A stretch of DNA of 64,000 nucleotides from CF-39 sp036518215 (GTDB lineage Bacteria; Chloroflexota; Limnocylindria; P2-11E), in NCBI GenBank assembly GCA_036518215.1, contig DATDNP010000201.1:25409-89408 (forward strand), given 5' to 3'. Below, one piece after another: positions 17,137 to 25,112 of the stretch; position 1 is the stretch's first letter; each line of letters starts with the position of its first letter. A program made the translations under genes and the position numbers. The notes below the pieces were generated by a model. The model was not told where the DNA came from and did no database searches. It was given only the letters and a program-made list of their open reading frames with translations.

Positions 17137-18474
17137 ATGGATAGAAGGACGCACGACCGCTACGTCGAGCGCGCCATGTGGCCCATCGGTCGCGGCGACC
17201 GGTTCTTCTGGATCGCGGTCGTCGTGCTCGGCGCGTTGGTCGTCGCCGGGCTCGGCGCATGGGTCTACCAGATCAAGAACGGCCTCTGGGTCACCGGGCT
17301 GAACCAGAAGGTCTCGTGGGGCTTCTACATCATCAACTGCGTCTTCTTCATCGGCATGAGCTACGGCGGCGCGATGACGAGCGCGATCCTCCGCCTCACC
17401 AACGCGAAGTGGCGCGCGCCGCTCACCCGCCTCGCGGAGGCCACGGCCGTCGCGGCCCTCCTCGTCGGCGCCGTGTATCCGCTCATCGACATGGGCCGGC
17501 CCGACCGCTTCTTCAACATCCTTGCGTACGCCCAGGTCGGGTCGCCGGTGGTCTGGGACGTCGTCGCCATCAGCACGTACATGGTCGCGAGCATCGTCTT
17601 CCTCTACCTCCCGCTCATCCCGGACCTCGCGATCACGCGCGACTCGCTGCACAAGAGCAAGCTCGCGCCGATCTACCGGGTCCTCGCGCTCGGCTGGAAG
17701 GGAACGCCCGGACAGGAGCGATCGCTCGCGCGCGGCGTCGGGATCATGGCGATCCTCATCATCCCGCTCGCGGTCTCGGTCCACTCGGTGCTCGCGTGGC
17801 TCTTCGCGGTCACCGCGCGCGGCGGCTGGCACAGCACGATCTTCGCGCCGCTGTTCGTCCTCGCCGCGATGCTCTCGGGCGTCGCCGCGGTGATCCTCGT
17901 CATCGCGGCCTTCCGGAAGGTGTACGGGCTGCAGGAGTTCATCACCGCCCGTCACTTCCGCTACCTGAGCTACCTCATGATCGCCCTCGGCGCGGGCTAC
18001 CTGTACTTCATGGTGAGCGAATACCTCACCGAGGGTTACCTCGCGGATCAGGCGACCGCGCCGCTCCTCGAGCAGATCTTCGTGGGCACGTACTCGCCGG
18101 CCTTCTGGGGCTTCACGATCGTGGGCCTCGTCTTCCCGCTCGTCCTCGCCGCGATCCCCGGCCGCTACGCGATCGCGCGCGCGTGCAGCGCGTCGCTCCT
18201 CGTCATCGGCGGCATGTGGCTGAAGCGGTTCCTCATCGTCGTGCCGGGCATGGCCGAGCCGGTCATGCCGTGGGACTGGGGCCGCTACGCCCCGAGCTGG
18301 GTCGAGATCGCGATCACGCTCGGCTCGGCGGCCGCGATCCCGCTCATCCTCATCCTCTTCTTCCGCTTCTTCCCGGTCATGTCCGTCCACGAGATGGAAG
18401 AGGTCGAGGGTGGCGCGCCCGAGCCACGCGGCGTGGTGCTCATGCCGACCCTCGCGGAAGGAGCAGGCAAGTGA
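17137..18474 (+). CDS. NrfD/PsrC-family quinone-interacting membrane subunit
   Basis: 445 residues, starting 2 nt after the ferredoxin stop. About ten TM helices. The early segment GLNQKVSWGFYIINCVFFIG and YPLIDMGRPDRFFNIL (near residue 115) are characteristic of NrfD/ActC-type proteins with long N-terminal halves. It would exchange electrons between the menaquinone or quinone pool and the exported ferredoxin-like protein. WHSTIFAPLFVLAAMLSG, with its His, is typical of the helix bundle. The GTG of the next gene overlaps its TGA (GTGA, 18471-18474). Confidence 0.92.
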   Translation: MDRRTHDRYVERAMWPIGRGDRFFWIAVVVLGALVVAGLGAWVYQIKNGLWVTGLNQKVSWGFYIINCVFFIGMSYGGAMTSAILRLTNAKWRAPLTRLAEATAVAALLVGAVYPLIDMGRPDRFFNILAYAQVGSPVVWDVVAISTYMVASIVFLYLPLIPDLAITRDSLHKSKLAPIYRVLALGWKGTPGQERSLARGVGIMAILIIPLAVSVHSVLAWLFAVTARGGWHSTIFAPLFVLAAMLSGVAAVILVIAAFRKVYGLQEFITARHFRYLSYLMIALGAGYLYFMVSEYLTEGYLADQATAPLLEQIFVGTYSPAFWGFTIVGLVFPLVLAAIPGRYAIARACSASLLVIGGMWLKRFLIVVPGMAEPVMPWDWGRYAPSWVEIAITLGSAAAIPLILILFFRFFPVMSVHEMEEVEGGAPEPRGVVLMPTLAEGAGK

Positions 18475-19148
18475 AACGGAAGATCCTCGTCTTCGCCGCG
18501 GCGCTCGTCGCGACGCTCGCGTTCATCGTCGCCGGCCGCGGGCTCCTCCCCGGCTCGGTGCAGCTCCGCGTCCCGAACTCCAACACGATCTCGCAGAACG
18601 CGCCGATGCCCGGCCACGACACGACGCCGCAGCAGGCGCCGCAGCCGATCGTCGCTCCGCCGGGAGGCTCGCGCGTCGCGCTCGCCGTGACGACCGGCGC
18701 GAAGCCCGAGCTCGGCTACATCGTCAGCGCAACGGTGACGAGCCCCGCGGGCAAGGCCGTGAGCGAGGCGACCGTCCGCTTCTACGACGTCGTCGACCTC
18801 TTCGGTCAGCGCGAGGAGCTCATCGGGAGCGGCACGACCGACGGGCAGGGCAACGCCTCGATCTCGTACCTCCCGGCCTCCGGCGGAACGCACCAGCTGG
18901 TCGCGCGCTTCGCCGGCCAGGGCTCGCTCAGCGCATCGCTCGGCACGACCACCTTCGAGGCAAAGGTGACCGCGAAGCCATACGTCGTAGACCAGCCGCC
19001 GCTCGCGGGCTTCAGCCGCGCGGTGCCCTACGCCGTCGGCCTGCTCGTGCTCGCGGTCTGGGGCCTCATCGCCTTCTCGTTGTTCGGTACCGCGCGTGGC
19101 GTCGTCGCCACGGCGAACACAACACGCCGAAAGGGGGAAACCGCATGA
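18471..19148 (+). CDS. Membrane protein with extracytoplasmic Ig-like domain
   Basis: 225 residues. An N-terminal TM helix (about 5-24) and a C-terminal TM helix (about 187-210) bracket an extracytoplasmic domain. That domain (about 75-170) reads as a beta-sandwich: VALAVTTGAKPELGYIVSAT, SEATVRFYDV, GSGTTDGQGNASISY, GTHQLVARFAG. This pattern resembles Ig-like or carboxypeptidase-regulatory-like folds. I recognise no named family. It overlaps both neighbours by 4 nt, so it is certainly part of the redox operon, probably as a scaffold for the exported parts. Confidence 0.72.
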   Translation: MKRKILVFAAALVATLAFIVAGRGLLPGSVQLRVPNSNTISQNAPMPGHDTTPQQAPQPIVAPPGGSRVALAVTTGAKPELGYIVSATVTSPAGKAVSEATVRFYDVVDLFGQREELIGSGTTDGQGNASISYLPASGGTHQLVARFAGQGSLSASLGTTTFEAKVTAKPYVVDQPPLAGFSRAVPYAVGLLVLAVWGLIAFSLFGTARGVVATANTTRRKGETA

Positions 19149-19726
19149 TCCTGCGCCGCATCCTCGCGACCACCGCGTCCACCGTCTTCGTCGTCGGCGC
19201 GCTTGCCTCGTGTGGAGGCGGCACCGGCGAGACGCCCAACAGCAACGCCAACGCGGCGCCGTCGACGCCCGCGCAAACGCAAGCGTCGGCAGCACCGCAG
19301 AAGGCGACGTTCCTCATCCTGCAGGGCGACACGGTCCGCAGCCCGGAGAACCTCACTGACGAGGAGAAGACATTCCTCTCCTGCGTCCAGCAGAGCCGCT
19401 TCCCGCAGGGCTCGCGCATCGTGTGGCGCTACCGCGTGCTCGACCCGACCACGAACACCGCGCTCGATGACAAGGCGATCAAGTCCTTCGATCTCATCCT
19501 CCCGGATGGCTCGAAGGTCGCATTCAAGTACGGCGGCCACGGCGGCACGAAGCCCAACTACGCCGAGTACTTCTGGACCGCGGGCTTCAGCATCCCGGCC
19601 GACTACCCCACGGGTCTCTTCAACTATCAGGTCAAGGCAGTGAGCGCTGAAGGCGCGACGGGCTCCTTCGATCAGTTCAAGGTCGCCGCCGCCCAGCTCA
19701 CCGTCGTCAAGGCCGGAACGAGGTAA
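19145..19726 (+). CDS. Lipoprotein of the ferredoxin/NrfD operon
   Basis: 193 residues with a signal peptide and lipobox (GALASC, Cys near residue 23), then a Gly/Asn/Ala/Thr/Gln-rich linker to about residue 52 and a beta-rich domain (IVWRYRVLDPTTNTALDDKA, FDLILPDGSKVAFKYGGH, YAEYFWTAGFSIPADYPTG). The last part resembles an extracellular Ig-like module. No heme-binding CxxCH and no metal signature beyond isolated histidines. The ATG overlaps the previous stop (ATGA). Function unknown; operon membership suggests it contacts the ferredoxin-like protein or its substrate. Confidence 0.72.
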   Translation: MILRRILATTASTVFVVGALASCGGGTGETPNSNANAAPSTPAQTQASAAPQKATFLILQGDTVRSPENLTDEEKTFLSCVQQSRFPQGSRIVWRYRVLDPTTNTALDDKAIKSFDLILPDGSKVAFKYGGHGGTKPNYAEYFWTAGFSIPADYPTGLFNYQVKAVSAEGATGSFDQFKVAAAQLTVVKAGTR

Positions 19727-19731
19727 ATGAC

Positions 19732-21237
19732 ATGAGGCGTCTCGCCGTCGCGTTCGCAGCGGCAACACTCCTCGCAGCATGCAGTACGAGCGCAACTCCG
19801 TCCGCGCGGAGCCAAGATGTTGCGTCGGCCAAGCCGACCGCGACCGTGGCGGCGAGCGCCGCCTCATCCGCAGCTCCAAGCGCATCCACGCAGCCGATGG
19901 AGGTCGTCGGCAAGTTCGGGCTCGATCCGGCGCATGGACCGTGGGACACGAAGGTCTCGGCGACGGCGACGGGCATGAAGGCGAACACGAAATACGACCT
20001 CGTCTGGGTCACCGGCAAGGTGACATGGAAGCTCTCGGATGACAAGAGCAAGTACCTCGGTCGCGACGCGAAGATCGTGCAGAACACGATCACGAGCGTG
20101 ACGACCGATGGGAACGGCGCGTTCACGACCCAGTTCGCGGTGCCGCGCGGCTTCGGCTACGGGCACGACGTGCTGGTCGTCGACGCGGACAAGGTCATCC
20201 GCAACAAGGGTCTCTTCGACGTGGACATGACGACGACGATCAGCCCGACGAGTGGGCCGGTCGGGACGCCGATCACCGTCGAGGTGAAGGGCATCGGATA
20301 CCAGGCCTACCAGAACAGCTTCCAGCTCGACTACGACAACGAGTACACCGGTTGGGTCTCGTCGGTCACGACCGACGGCTACGCGAAGTTCGTCATCCCG
20401 GCGACCGGAGCGGTCGGCACGCACATCATCACGCTCGGCCACTCCGACTTCGGCGCGCCGTACATGAACCCGCAGCAGCAGCCGGTCGTCGCGTCGCGGC
20501 CGTTCCCGCACATCCCATTCACCGTCACCGACGGCGCGGCCGTGATGCCGAGCGCCGCCGACAAGCAGGGATTCGCCCCGATCGCGGGTAAGCCCGTGAC
20601 GCAGGGGATCTGGTCAGAGCCGTACGCGACCACCGTCGGCGCGCCCGTGACCCTGAGCGCGAAGGCGCTTCCCGCGAACAGCGACATCGAGATCTTCTGG
20701 ACGACGCAGGTCGGCAACCGCTCCGTCACCGGTTTCGAGGAGCGCACCTCATCGCTCGGCAAGACGAAGACGGACGCCAGCGGCTCGTTCAGCTGGTCGT
20801 TCAACATGCCCGACGATCTCGGCGGCACTCACACGGTCACGGCGAAGCTCGGTGACAAAGAGGTCGCGAAGACGACCGTGTACATCCTCGCCCAGGCGTT
20901 CCCGCTCGACGTGACGCAGGGGCCCGCCGGTACGAAGACGACGCTCCACCTCAAAGGCGCCGGCTGGACCGAGACCGAGCAGATCTACCACGTGGTCGTC
21001 GACAACGCCTACACCGGCTACGCGTGCGCCTTCAACAGCAAGGGCGACGTGACGGTCTACCTCACGATGTCCGGCGCGCCCGGGTGGCACTACATCGACA
21101 TGTACCCGGGCATCTACCAGGGTCCGGCCGACGCGAAGCCTGCGGACTTCAAGATCCCGCAGCTCACCGCCGACACCGACCACCCGGGCGAGAAGCTTCC
21201 CATCTTCCGCTGGGCGTTCTACATCTCCGCGTCCTGA
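19732..21237 (+). CDS. Large lipoprotein with duplicated Ig-like domains
   Basis: 501 residues; lipobox LLAACS (Cys about 17), Ala/Ser/Thr-rich spacer to about 55, then at least three beta-sandwich units. Two of them share a pattern: TISPTSGPVGTPITVEVKG followed by DYDNEYTGW (about 170-210), and DVTQGPAGTKTTLHLKGAGW followed by VVDNAYTGY (about 390-430). The end is EKLPIFRWAFYISAS. No catalytic motif is visible. Last gene of the redox operon, 5 nt after the previous stop, with a strong terminator following. Possibly an extracellular ligand- or partner-binding component. Confidence 0.72.
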   Translation: MRRLAVAFAAATLLAACSTSATPSARSQDVASAKPTATVAASAASSAAPSASTQPMEVVGKFGLDPAHGPWDTKVSATATGMKANTKYDLVWVTGKVTWKLSDDKSKYLGRDAKIVQNTITSVTTDGNGAFTTQFAVPRGFGYGHDVLVVDADKVIRNKGLFDVDMTTTISPTSGPVGTPITVEVKGIGYQAYQNSFQLDYDNEYTGWVSSVTTDGYAKFVIPATGAVGTHIITLGHSDFGAPYMNPQQQPVVASRPFPHIPFTVTDGAAVMPSAADKQGFAPIAGKPVTQGIWSEPYATTVGAPVTLSAKALPANSDIEIFWTTQVGNRSVTGFEERTSSLGKTKTDASGSFSWSFNMPDDLGGTHTVTAKLGDKEVAKTTVYILAQAFPLDVTQGPAGTKTTLHLKGAGWTETEQIYHVVVDNAYTGYACAFNSKGDVTVYLTMSGAPGWHYIDMYPGIYQGPADAKPADFKIPQLTADTDHPGEKLPIFRWAFYISAS

Positions 21238-21263
21238 AGCTGCGCGACCTCCTTTTAGGTGAG

Positions 21264-21302
21264 CGCGCCGTCTCATCCGACTCGTACCGGATGAGCGGCG
21301 CG
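21264..21302. terminator. Long hairpin terminator after the redox operon
   Basis: Arms CGCGCCG + CTCATCCG pair with CGGATGAG + CGGCGCG (15 bp with a single bulged T at 21271 and a loop of about 8 nt), followed by TTCTCCT. It lies between convergent genes (stops at 21237 and 21315) and can serve both directions. Confidence 0.75.
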
Positions 21303-21314
21303 TTCTCCTGTCCG

Positions 21315-21710
21315 CTAGGCCGCGGGCCGGCGGCGCGCCCCGAGCAGCTGGCGGACGCACGCCGCCAGCTCATCGACGTCGAACGGCTTCAGTACGACCG
21401 CATCGACGGGAAGGGCGTGCGTTCCGCTGCGCGCCCATTGCTGTGCCGTGAGGAGCAGGATGGGCGTCGCGCCGAACCGCGCTCGCATGCGCGAGAGGTA
21501 CGCACGGCCACCGACGGGCTCGTGGACGTCACGTCCGATGAGATCGGTGATCACGAGGTCGGGCGCCTGGCTGTCGGACACGAGATCGGGGGACGTGACC
21601 GCGTGCGCGTCGGCGCCGATGACGTCGACGACGACGTCGCGCAACACGCGCAGGATCGGCTCGTCATCCTCGATGATGAGGACAAGGCCGCTCCGCCGGC
21701 GCTCCCCCAC
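21315..21710 (-). CDS. Stand-alone receiver-domain protein
   Basis: 131 residues, GTG start. CheY-like receiver with acidic pair IIEDDE, phospho-acceptor Asp in LVITDLIG (about 58), Thr in LLLTAQQ and Lys in VVLKPFDVDEL. No output domain. It is divergent (44 bp gap) from an HTH-PAS protein that lacks a receiver, so the two might be halves of one regulatory unit. No kinase is adjacent. Confidence 0.88.
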   Translation of the reverse strand: MGERRRSGLVLIIEDDEPILRVLRDVVVDVIGADAHAVTSPDLVSDSQAPDLVITDLIGRDVHEPVGGRAYLSRMRARFGATPILLLTAQQWARSGTHALPVDAVVLKPFDVDELAACVRQLLGARRRPAA

Positions 21711-21754
21711 GGTATGAGTACACGCGCGGCAGGGGGCACCGGAAAGATGTACGA

Positions 21755-22354
21755 ATGGACAGGGTCATGGAGAACGTGCAACTCACCGGTCGGCAGGAAC
21801 AGGTGGTGGCCGGTGTCGCCCGCGGCTTGACGAACAAAGAGATCGCGGCCGAGCTCGGCATCTCCGAGCGCGCCGTGAAAGCGCACGTCTCCGAGCTGCT
21901 CCGGAAGTTCGCGGTCCCCAACCGCGCCGGGCTCATCGCCCAGCTCGTCGACTCGTCCCGGCCGCAACACGCCCTCGAGCTCGACGCGCGCCAATTCGCG
22001 CAGTACGAGGACGTCCCGTTCATGGTGGCGGTGACACACGGGCCGGAGCACCGCTTCGTCTTCGTGAACGCGATGTCTGCGTCCGTCGCGGGCCGCACCG
22101 CAGCCTCGCTCGTCGGCCACGCGATGAAAGACGCGTATCCCGAGCTCGACCCGCGCTACCTCGCCGCACTCGACGCCGTGTACACGACCGGTATCCCGTG
22201 GTCCGCGCCACGCTCGCCGGCGCGATTCCCGCGCGCCGACGGAACGTTCCACGACACCTGGCTGAATCTCATGTTCGCGCCGATCCGCGACGCGAGCGGG
22301 AGGATCGCCGGCCTGCTCCACATCGGCGCCGAGGTCGAGCCGGGCGACGAGTGA
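21755..22354 (+). CDS. LuxR-type HTH protein with C-terminal PAS domain
   Basis: 199 residues; a second ATG at 21767 is possible. The LuxR/GerE helix-turn-helix is at the N-terminus (LTGRQEQVVAGVARGLTNKE then IAAELGISERAVKAHVSELL, residues about 9-50), and a PAS-like domain is C-terminal (about 85-195; FVFVNAMSASVAGRTAASLV, GTFHDTWLNLMFAPIRDASG). The usual order is sensor first and HTH last, so this arrangement is inverted. Probably a transcription factor sensing a small molecule or redox state. The target is unknown. Confidence 0.85.
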   Translation: MDRVMENVQLTGRQEQVVAGVARGLTNKEIAAELGISERAVKAHVSELLRKFAVPNRAGLIAQLVDSSRPQHALELDARQFAQYEDVPFMVAVTHGPEHRFVFVNAMSASVAGRTAASLVGHAMKDAYPELDPRYLAALDAVYTTGIPWSAPRSPARFPRADGTFHDTWLNLMFAPIRDASGRIAGLLHIGAEVEPGDE

Positions 22355-22363
22355 CGCGCTGCG

Positions 22364-23617
22364 CTATGCGACGGCGCGCCCCGCCGCGTACACGCGCGCG
22401 ACGAGCTTCGCGCCGAGCGAATATGCGAGCTCACGTTCGTCGTCGGTCGCGAGGACGATGACATCCGCACGCCGGCCCTTCACGAGCGAGCCTGTCCGCT
22501 CGCCGCGCCCGAGCGCGTGCGCGGCGTTGATGGTCGCCGCGACGATCGCCTGATGCGGCGTGAGGCCGCAGAGCGACACCGCAAGCGCGATCGCGGTCGG
22601 CATCCCGACGACGGGCGAGGTCCCCGGATTGTGGTCGGTGGCGATGGCGACCGGCACGTCCGCGGCGAGGAACCGGCGCGCGTCCGGCGCCGCGTAGCCG
22701 ACGAAGAACGCGCTCCCGGGTAGCAAGACGGCGGGGATCGCGGCCCGCGCGAGCGCGCGAAGACCGTCCGCCGAGGCGTTCGCGACGTGATCGGCCGACC
22801 GCGCCTTCATGCGCGCCGCGAACTCCGTCGCGCCGACATCGTTCAGCTGATCGGCGTGCAGCGTGACGGCGAGGCCCGCGTCGCGCGCGGCCTTCGCGAG
22901 CGGACGCACCTCCTCCGTCTCGAAGACGCCGCGTTCGACGAACGCGTCGACGGCCTCGGCCAGACCCTCGGCCGCGACCGTGGGGATCGTCTTCACGACC
23001 TCCTGGAGGAAGCCGCGGCGGTCCTCGGCATGCTGCGTCGGCATCGCATGGAGCGCGAGGTACGTCGGCGCGACGTCGATCGCGACCATGGCGTTCGCAT
23101 GCGCGATGACGCGGAGCATCCGCAGCTCGTCGGCCGGCTCGAGGCCGTACCCGCTCTTCACCTCGATCGTGGTCGTCCCCGCGGCGATCGCGGCGTCGAG
23201 GCGGCGGATGAGCAGGCCGAGGAGGTCGTCGTCGCTCGCGTCGCGGGTCGCGCGCACGGTCGAGTGGATGCCGCCGCCCTGCGCGAGCATCGAGAGGTAG
23301 TCGCCACCGCTCTTCCGCGCCGTGAACTCGTCCCAGCGATGGCCCGCGTAGCAGAGGTGCGTGTGCGGGTCGACGAATCCGGGCATCACGACCGCGCCGC
23401 CGGCATCGATGACCGTCGCGTCCTCCGTCACCTCGAGGCGCTCCCAGCCATCGCCGTGACCGCCGGCCGCGATGACCCCGTCGCGGACGCCGATCCAACC
23501 ATCGTCGATCGCACCGACGTCGCCGGCCGAGGCGCCCGTGCGTGGGCGCTCCTCCTTCAGTGGCGCGAGGGTAAGGAGCCGCGCGCGCCGGATGACGAGA
23601 TCGGCCTCAGCAGCCAC
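22364..23617 (-). CDS. hutI: Imidazolonepropionase
   Basis: 417 residues. Hydrolyses imidazolonepropionate to formiminoglutamate, the third step of histidine degradation. Amidohydrolase-fold motifs: metal-binding GFVDPHTHLCYAGHR (HxH), KSGYGL, LHADQLND (His), and the catalytic/metal Asp in ATDHNPGTSPV. The composite beta domain at both ends is present. GTG start at 23617, 1 nt after the preceding stop. It is last in the ftcD - SnoaL-like - hutI operon. hutH and hutU are not in the window. Confidence 0.95.
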   Translation of the reverse strand: MAAEADLVIRRARLLTLAPLKEERPRTGASAGDVGAIDDGWIGVRDGVIAAGGHGDGWERLEVTEDATVIDAGGAVVMPGFVDPHTHLCYAGHRWDEFTARKSGGDYLSMLAQGGGIHSTVRATRDASDDDLLGLLIRRLDAAIAAGTTTIEVKSGYGLEPADELRMLRVIAHANAMVAIDVAPTYLALHAMPTQHAEDRRGFLQEVVKTIPTVAAEGLAEAVDAFVERGVFETEEVRPLAKAARDAGLAVTLHADQLNDVGATEFAARMKARSADHVANASADGLRALARAAIPAVLLPGSAFFVGYAAPDARRFLAADVPVAIATDHNPGTSPVVGMPTAIALAVSLCGLTPHQAIVAATINAAHALGRGERTGSLVKGRRADVIVLATDDERELAYSLGAKLVARVYAAGRAVA

Positions 23618-23618
23618 G

Positions 23619-23981
23619 CTACTCGACGATCTTCCAGTACGAGTCCTTGCGTCGGATCAGGTCGCCGTCGAACTCGAAGAGATCGCACCCCCGGACCGAG
23701 ATCCGCGTGCCGTTCCTCGTCGTCCCGGTGAGGAGCCATTCCGATGCGCCGCGCTCGCCCGCGACGAAGTGGCGGTCGTCGCCGTACTGCACGTCGGGTA
23801 TGCCCTCGAACCGCGTCGCGAGGAGCGCGCGAACGCGCTCCTTTCCTTCCGCGCGCGTCCCGGACGGCGCCGGCCCGCGCGGGAAGTCGAATACGCAGTC
23901 GTCGGTGAAGAACTCCATGATGGCGTCGAGGTCGTGGCGATTGAACGCGTCGAGGAACTCGCGCAGTCGCGGCTCGTCCAT
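23619..23981 (-). CDS. SnoaL-like / NTF2-fold protein
   Basis: 120 residues from the ATG at 23981. Opening FLDAFNRHDLDAIMEFFTDD is the classic SnoaL-like pattern; it continues with CVFDFPRGPAPSGTRAEGKE, an inner-sheet segment SEWLLTGTTRNGT, and CDLFEFDGDLIRRKDSYW. These cone-shaped alpha+beta proteins act as hydrolases, isomerases or binding proteins. It sits between ftcD and hutI with gaps of 2 and 1 nt, so a role in histidine degradation is possible but not known. Confidence 0.85.
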   Translation of the reverse strand: MDEPRLREFLDAFNRHDLDAIMEFFTDDCVFDFPRGPAPSGTRAEGKERVRALLATRFEGIPDVQYGDDRHFVAGERGASEWLLTGTTRNGTRISVRGCDLFEFDGDLIRRKDSYWKIVE

Positions 23982-23983
23982 CG

Positions 23984-24880
23984 CTACTCCAGGAACCGCG
24001 CCTCGATGACGCGCGAGCGGTCGAAGCTCTCGAGCTTGAGCGCGTCGGCGGTGACCTGCAGTGCCGCGTCGAGCGGGATCAGCCCGATGAGCTCTCCGCG
24101 CAAGATCTTCACGCCCGCCGCGCTCGCTCGCGCTCCCACCTCGTGCCACACCCTCGCGAGCGACGTCGTGTTGAAGTCGAGCACGTTCATCGAGACCTGG
24201 ACGCGCGCGGGACCGGTGAGCTCGAAGCCGAGCGCCTGGATCGCCGCGAGCCCGCCCGACGACTCCCGGATCTCTTTCGCGATGCGCTTCGCGAGCTTCA
24301 GGTCCGTCGTATCGAGCTCGATGTTGAAGGCGATGAGGAACGGACGAGCGCCGACGACCAGGCCGCCGCTGCGCTCGTTGAAGCGCGCCGGCCCGGCGTC
24401 TGGGACGTGCGTCGTCGGCATCGCGGCCGCGAGGCCTTCGTACTGGACCGCGTTGCGGATGTCACCGAGCTTCGTCCGTTCGGGGCGGCTCGCCGCGTTC
24501 GCATAGAAATAGACGGGGACCGCATGGCGCTCTCCCGCCTCCCGGCCGAAGCGCTTCGCGAGCGCGACGCACTCGTCCATCGTCGCGCCGCTGATCGGGA
24601 CGAAGGGCACGACGTCCACCGCCCCGAGCCGCGGGTGCGCGCCGGTGTGCGTGCGCATGTCGATCTCGGCGAACGCGACGTCGCAGAGCGCGTGCGCCGC
24701 GGCGAGCACGGCGTCCGGGTCGCCGGCGAACGTGAACACGCTTCGGTTGTGATCCGCGTCGCTCGTCTGGTCGAGGAGGCGCACGCCCGGCACCGCCGCG
24801 ATCGCCGCCGCGCATCTCGAGATGACGTCGGCGCGGCGCCCCTCGCTGATGTTCGGCACGCATTCCACGAGCGCAGGCAT
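23984..24880 (-). CDS. ftcD: Glutamate formimidoyltransferase
   Basis: 298 residues, the size of the stand-alone transferase without the cyclodeaminase domain. It moves the formimino group from formiminoglutamate to tetrahydrofolate. Motifs: ECVPNISEGRR at the N-terminus, DADHNRSVFTFAG, the active-site region DMRTHTGAHPRLGAVDVVPF (His about 82), and C-terminal FNIELDTTDLKLAKRIA and QVSMNVLDFNTT. First gene of the hut operon. The 5' region contains the 122-nt inverted repeat at 24941-25062. Confidence 0.95.
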   Translation of the reverse strand: MPALVECVPNISEGRRADVISRCAAAIAAVPGVRLLDQTSDADHNRSVFTFAGDPDAVLAAAHALCDVAFAEIDMRTHTGAHPRLGAVDVVPFVPISGATMDECVALAKRFGREAGERHAVPVYFYANAASRPERTKLGDIRNAVQYEGLAAAMPTTHVPDAGPARFNERSGGLVVGARPFLIAFNIELDTTDLKLAKRIAKEIRESSGGLAAIQALGFELTGPARVQVSMNVLDFNTTSLARVWHEVGARASAAGVKILRGELIGLIPLDAALQVTADALKLESFDRSRVIEARFLE

Positions 24881-24940
24881 GCGCGACAGGCTAGCGCGAC
24901 GGACTTAAGGCCAGCTCCTGAGCGGAACGGAGGCCGTGAC

Positions 24941-25062
24941 GGAGAGCACGGCGTAGTGCTCGAGGGAGTCCCAGGCCCGCCAACCGTGATGGGTACGGAA
25001 CAGAGAGGAGGGGCGGTTGGCGTGGCCTGCTAGACGAGCGAGAGCACTACGCCGTGCTCTCC
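24941..25062. repeat. Two-stem 122-nt inverted repeat between a cNMP-binding gene and ftcD
   Basis: Outer arms 24941-24961 and 25042-25062 are perfect 21-bp reverse complements (each contains GAGCAC and GTGCTC). Inner arms 24972-24986 and 25014-25029 pair over 15 bp with one bulged base (GCCAACCG / CGGTTGGC core). An asymmetric internal loop (10 and 12 nt) separates them, and the apical loop is 27 nt. Part of the right arm (GCCGTGCTCTC) recurs at 25080-25090. Both flanking genes run leftward, so in RNA it would be a large hairpin in the hut leader or after the cNMP-binding gene. No T-run follows it. A palindromic insertion element or structured RNA is possible. Confidence 0.7.
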
Positions 25063-25112
25063 ACAGCGACACGTGCGGCGCCGTGCTCTCTGAGCCGCGC
25101 GCGGCCGAGGTG

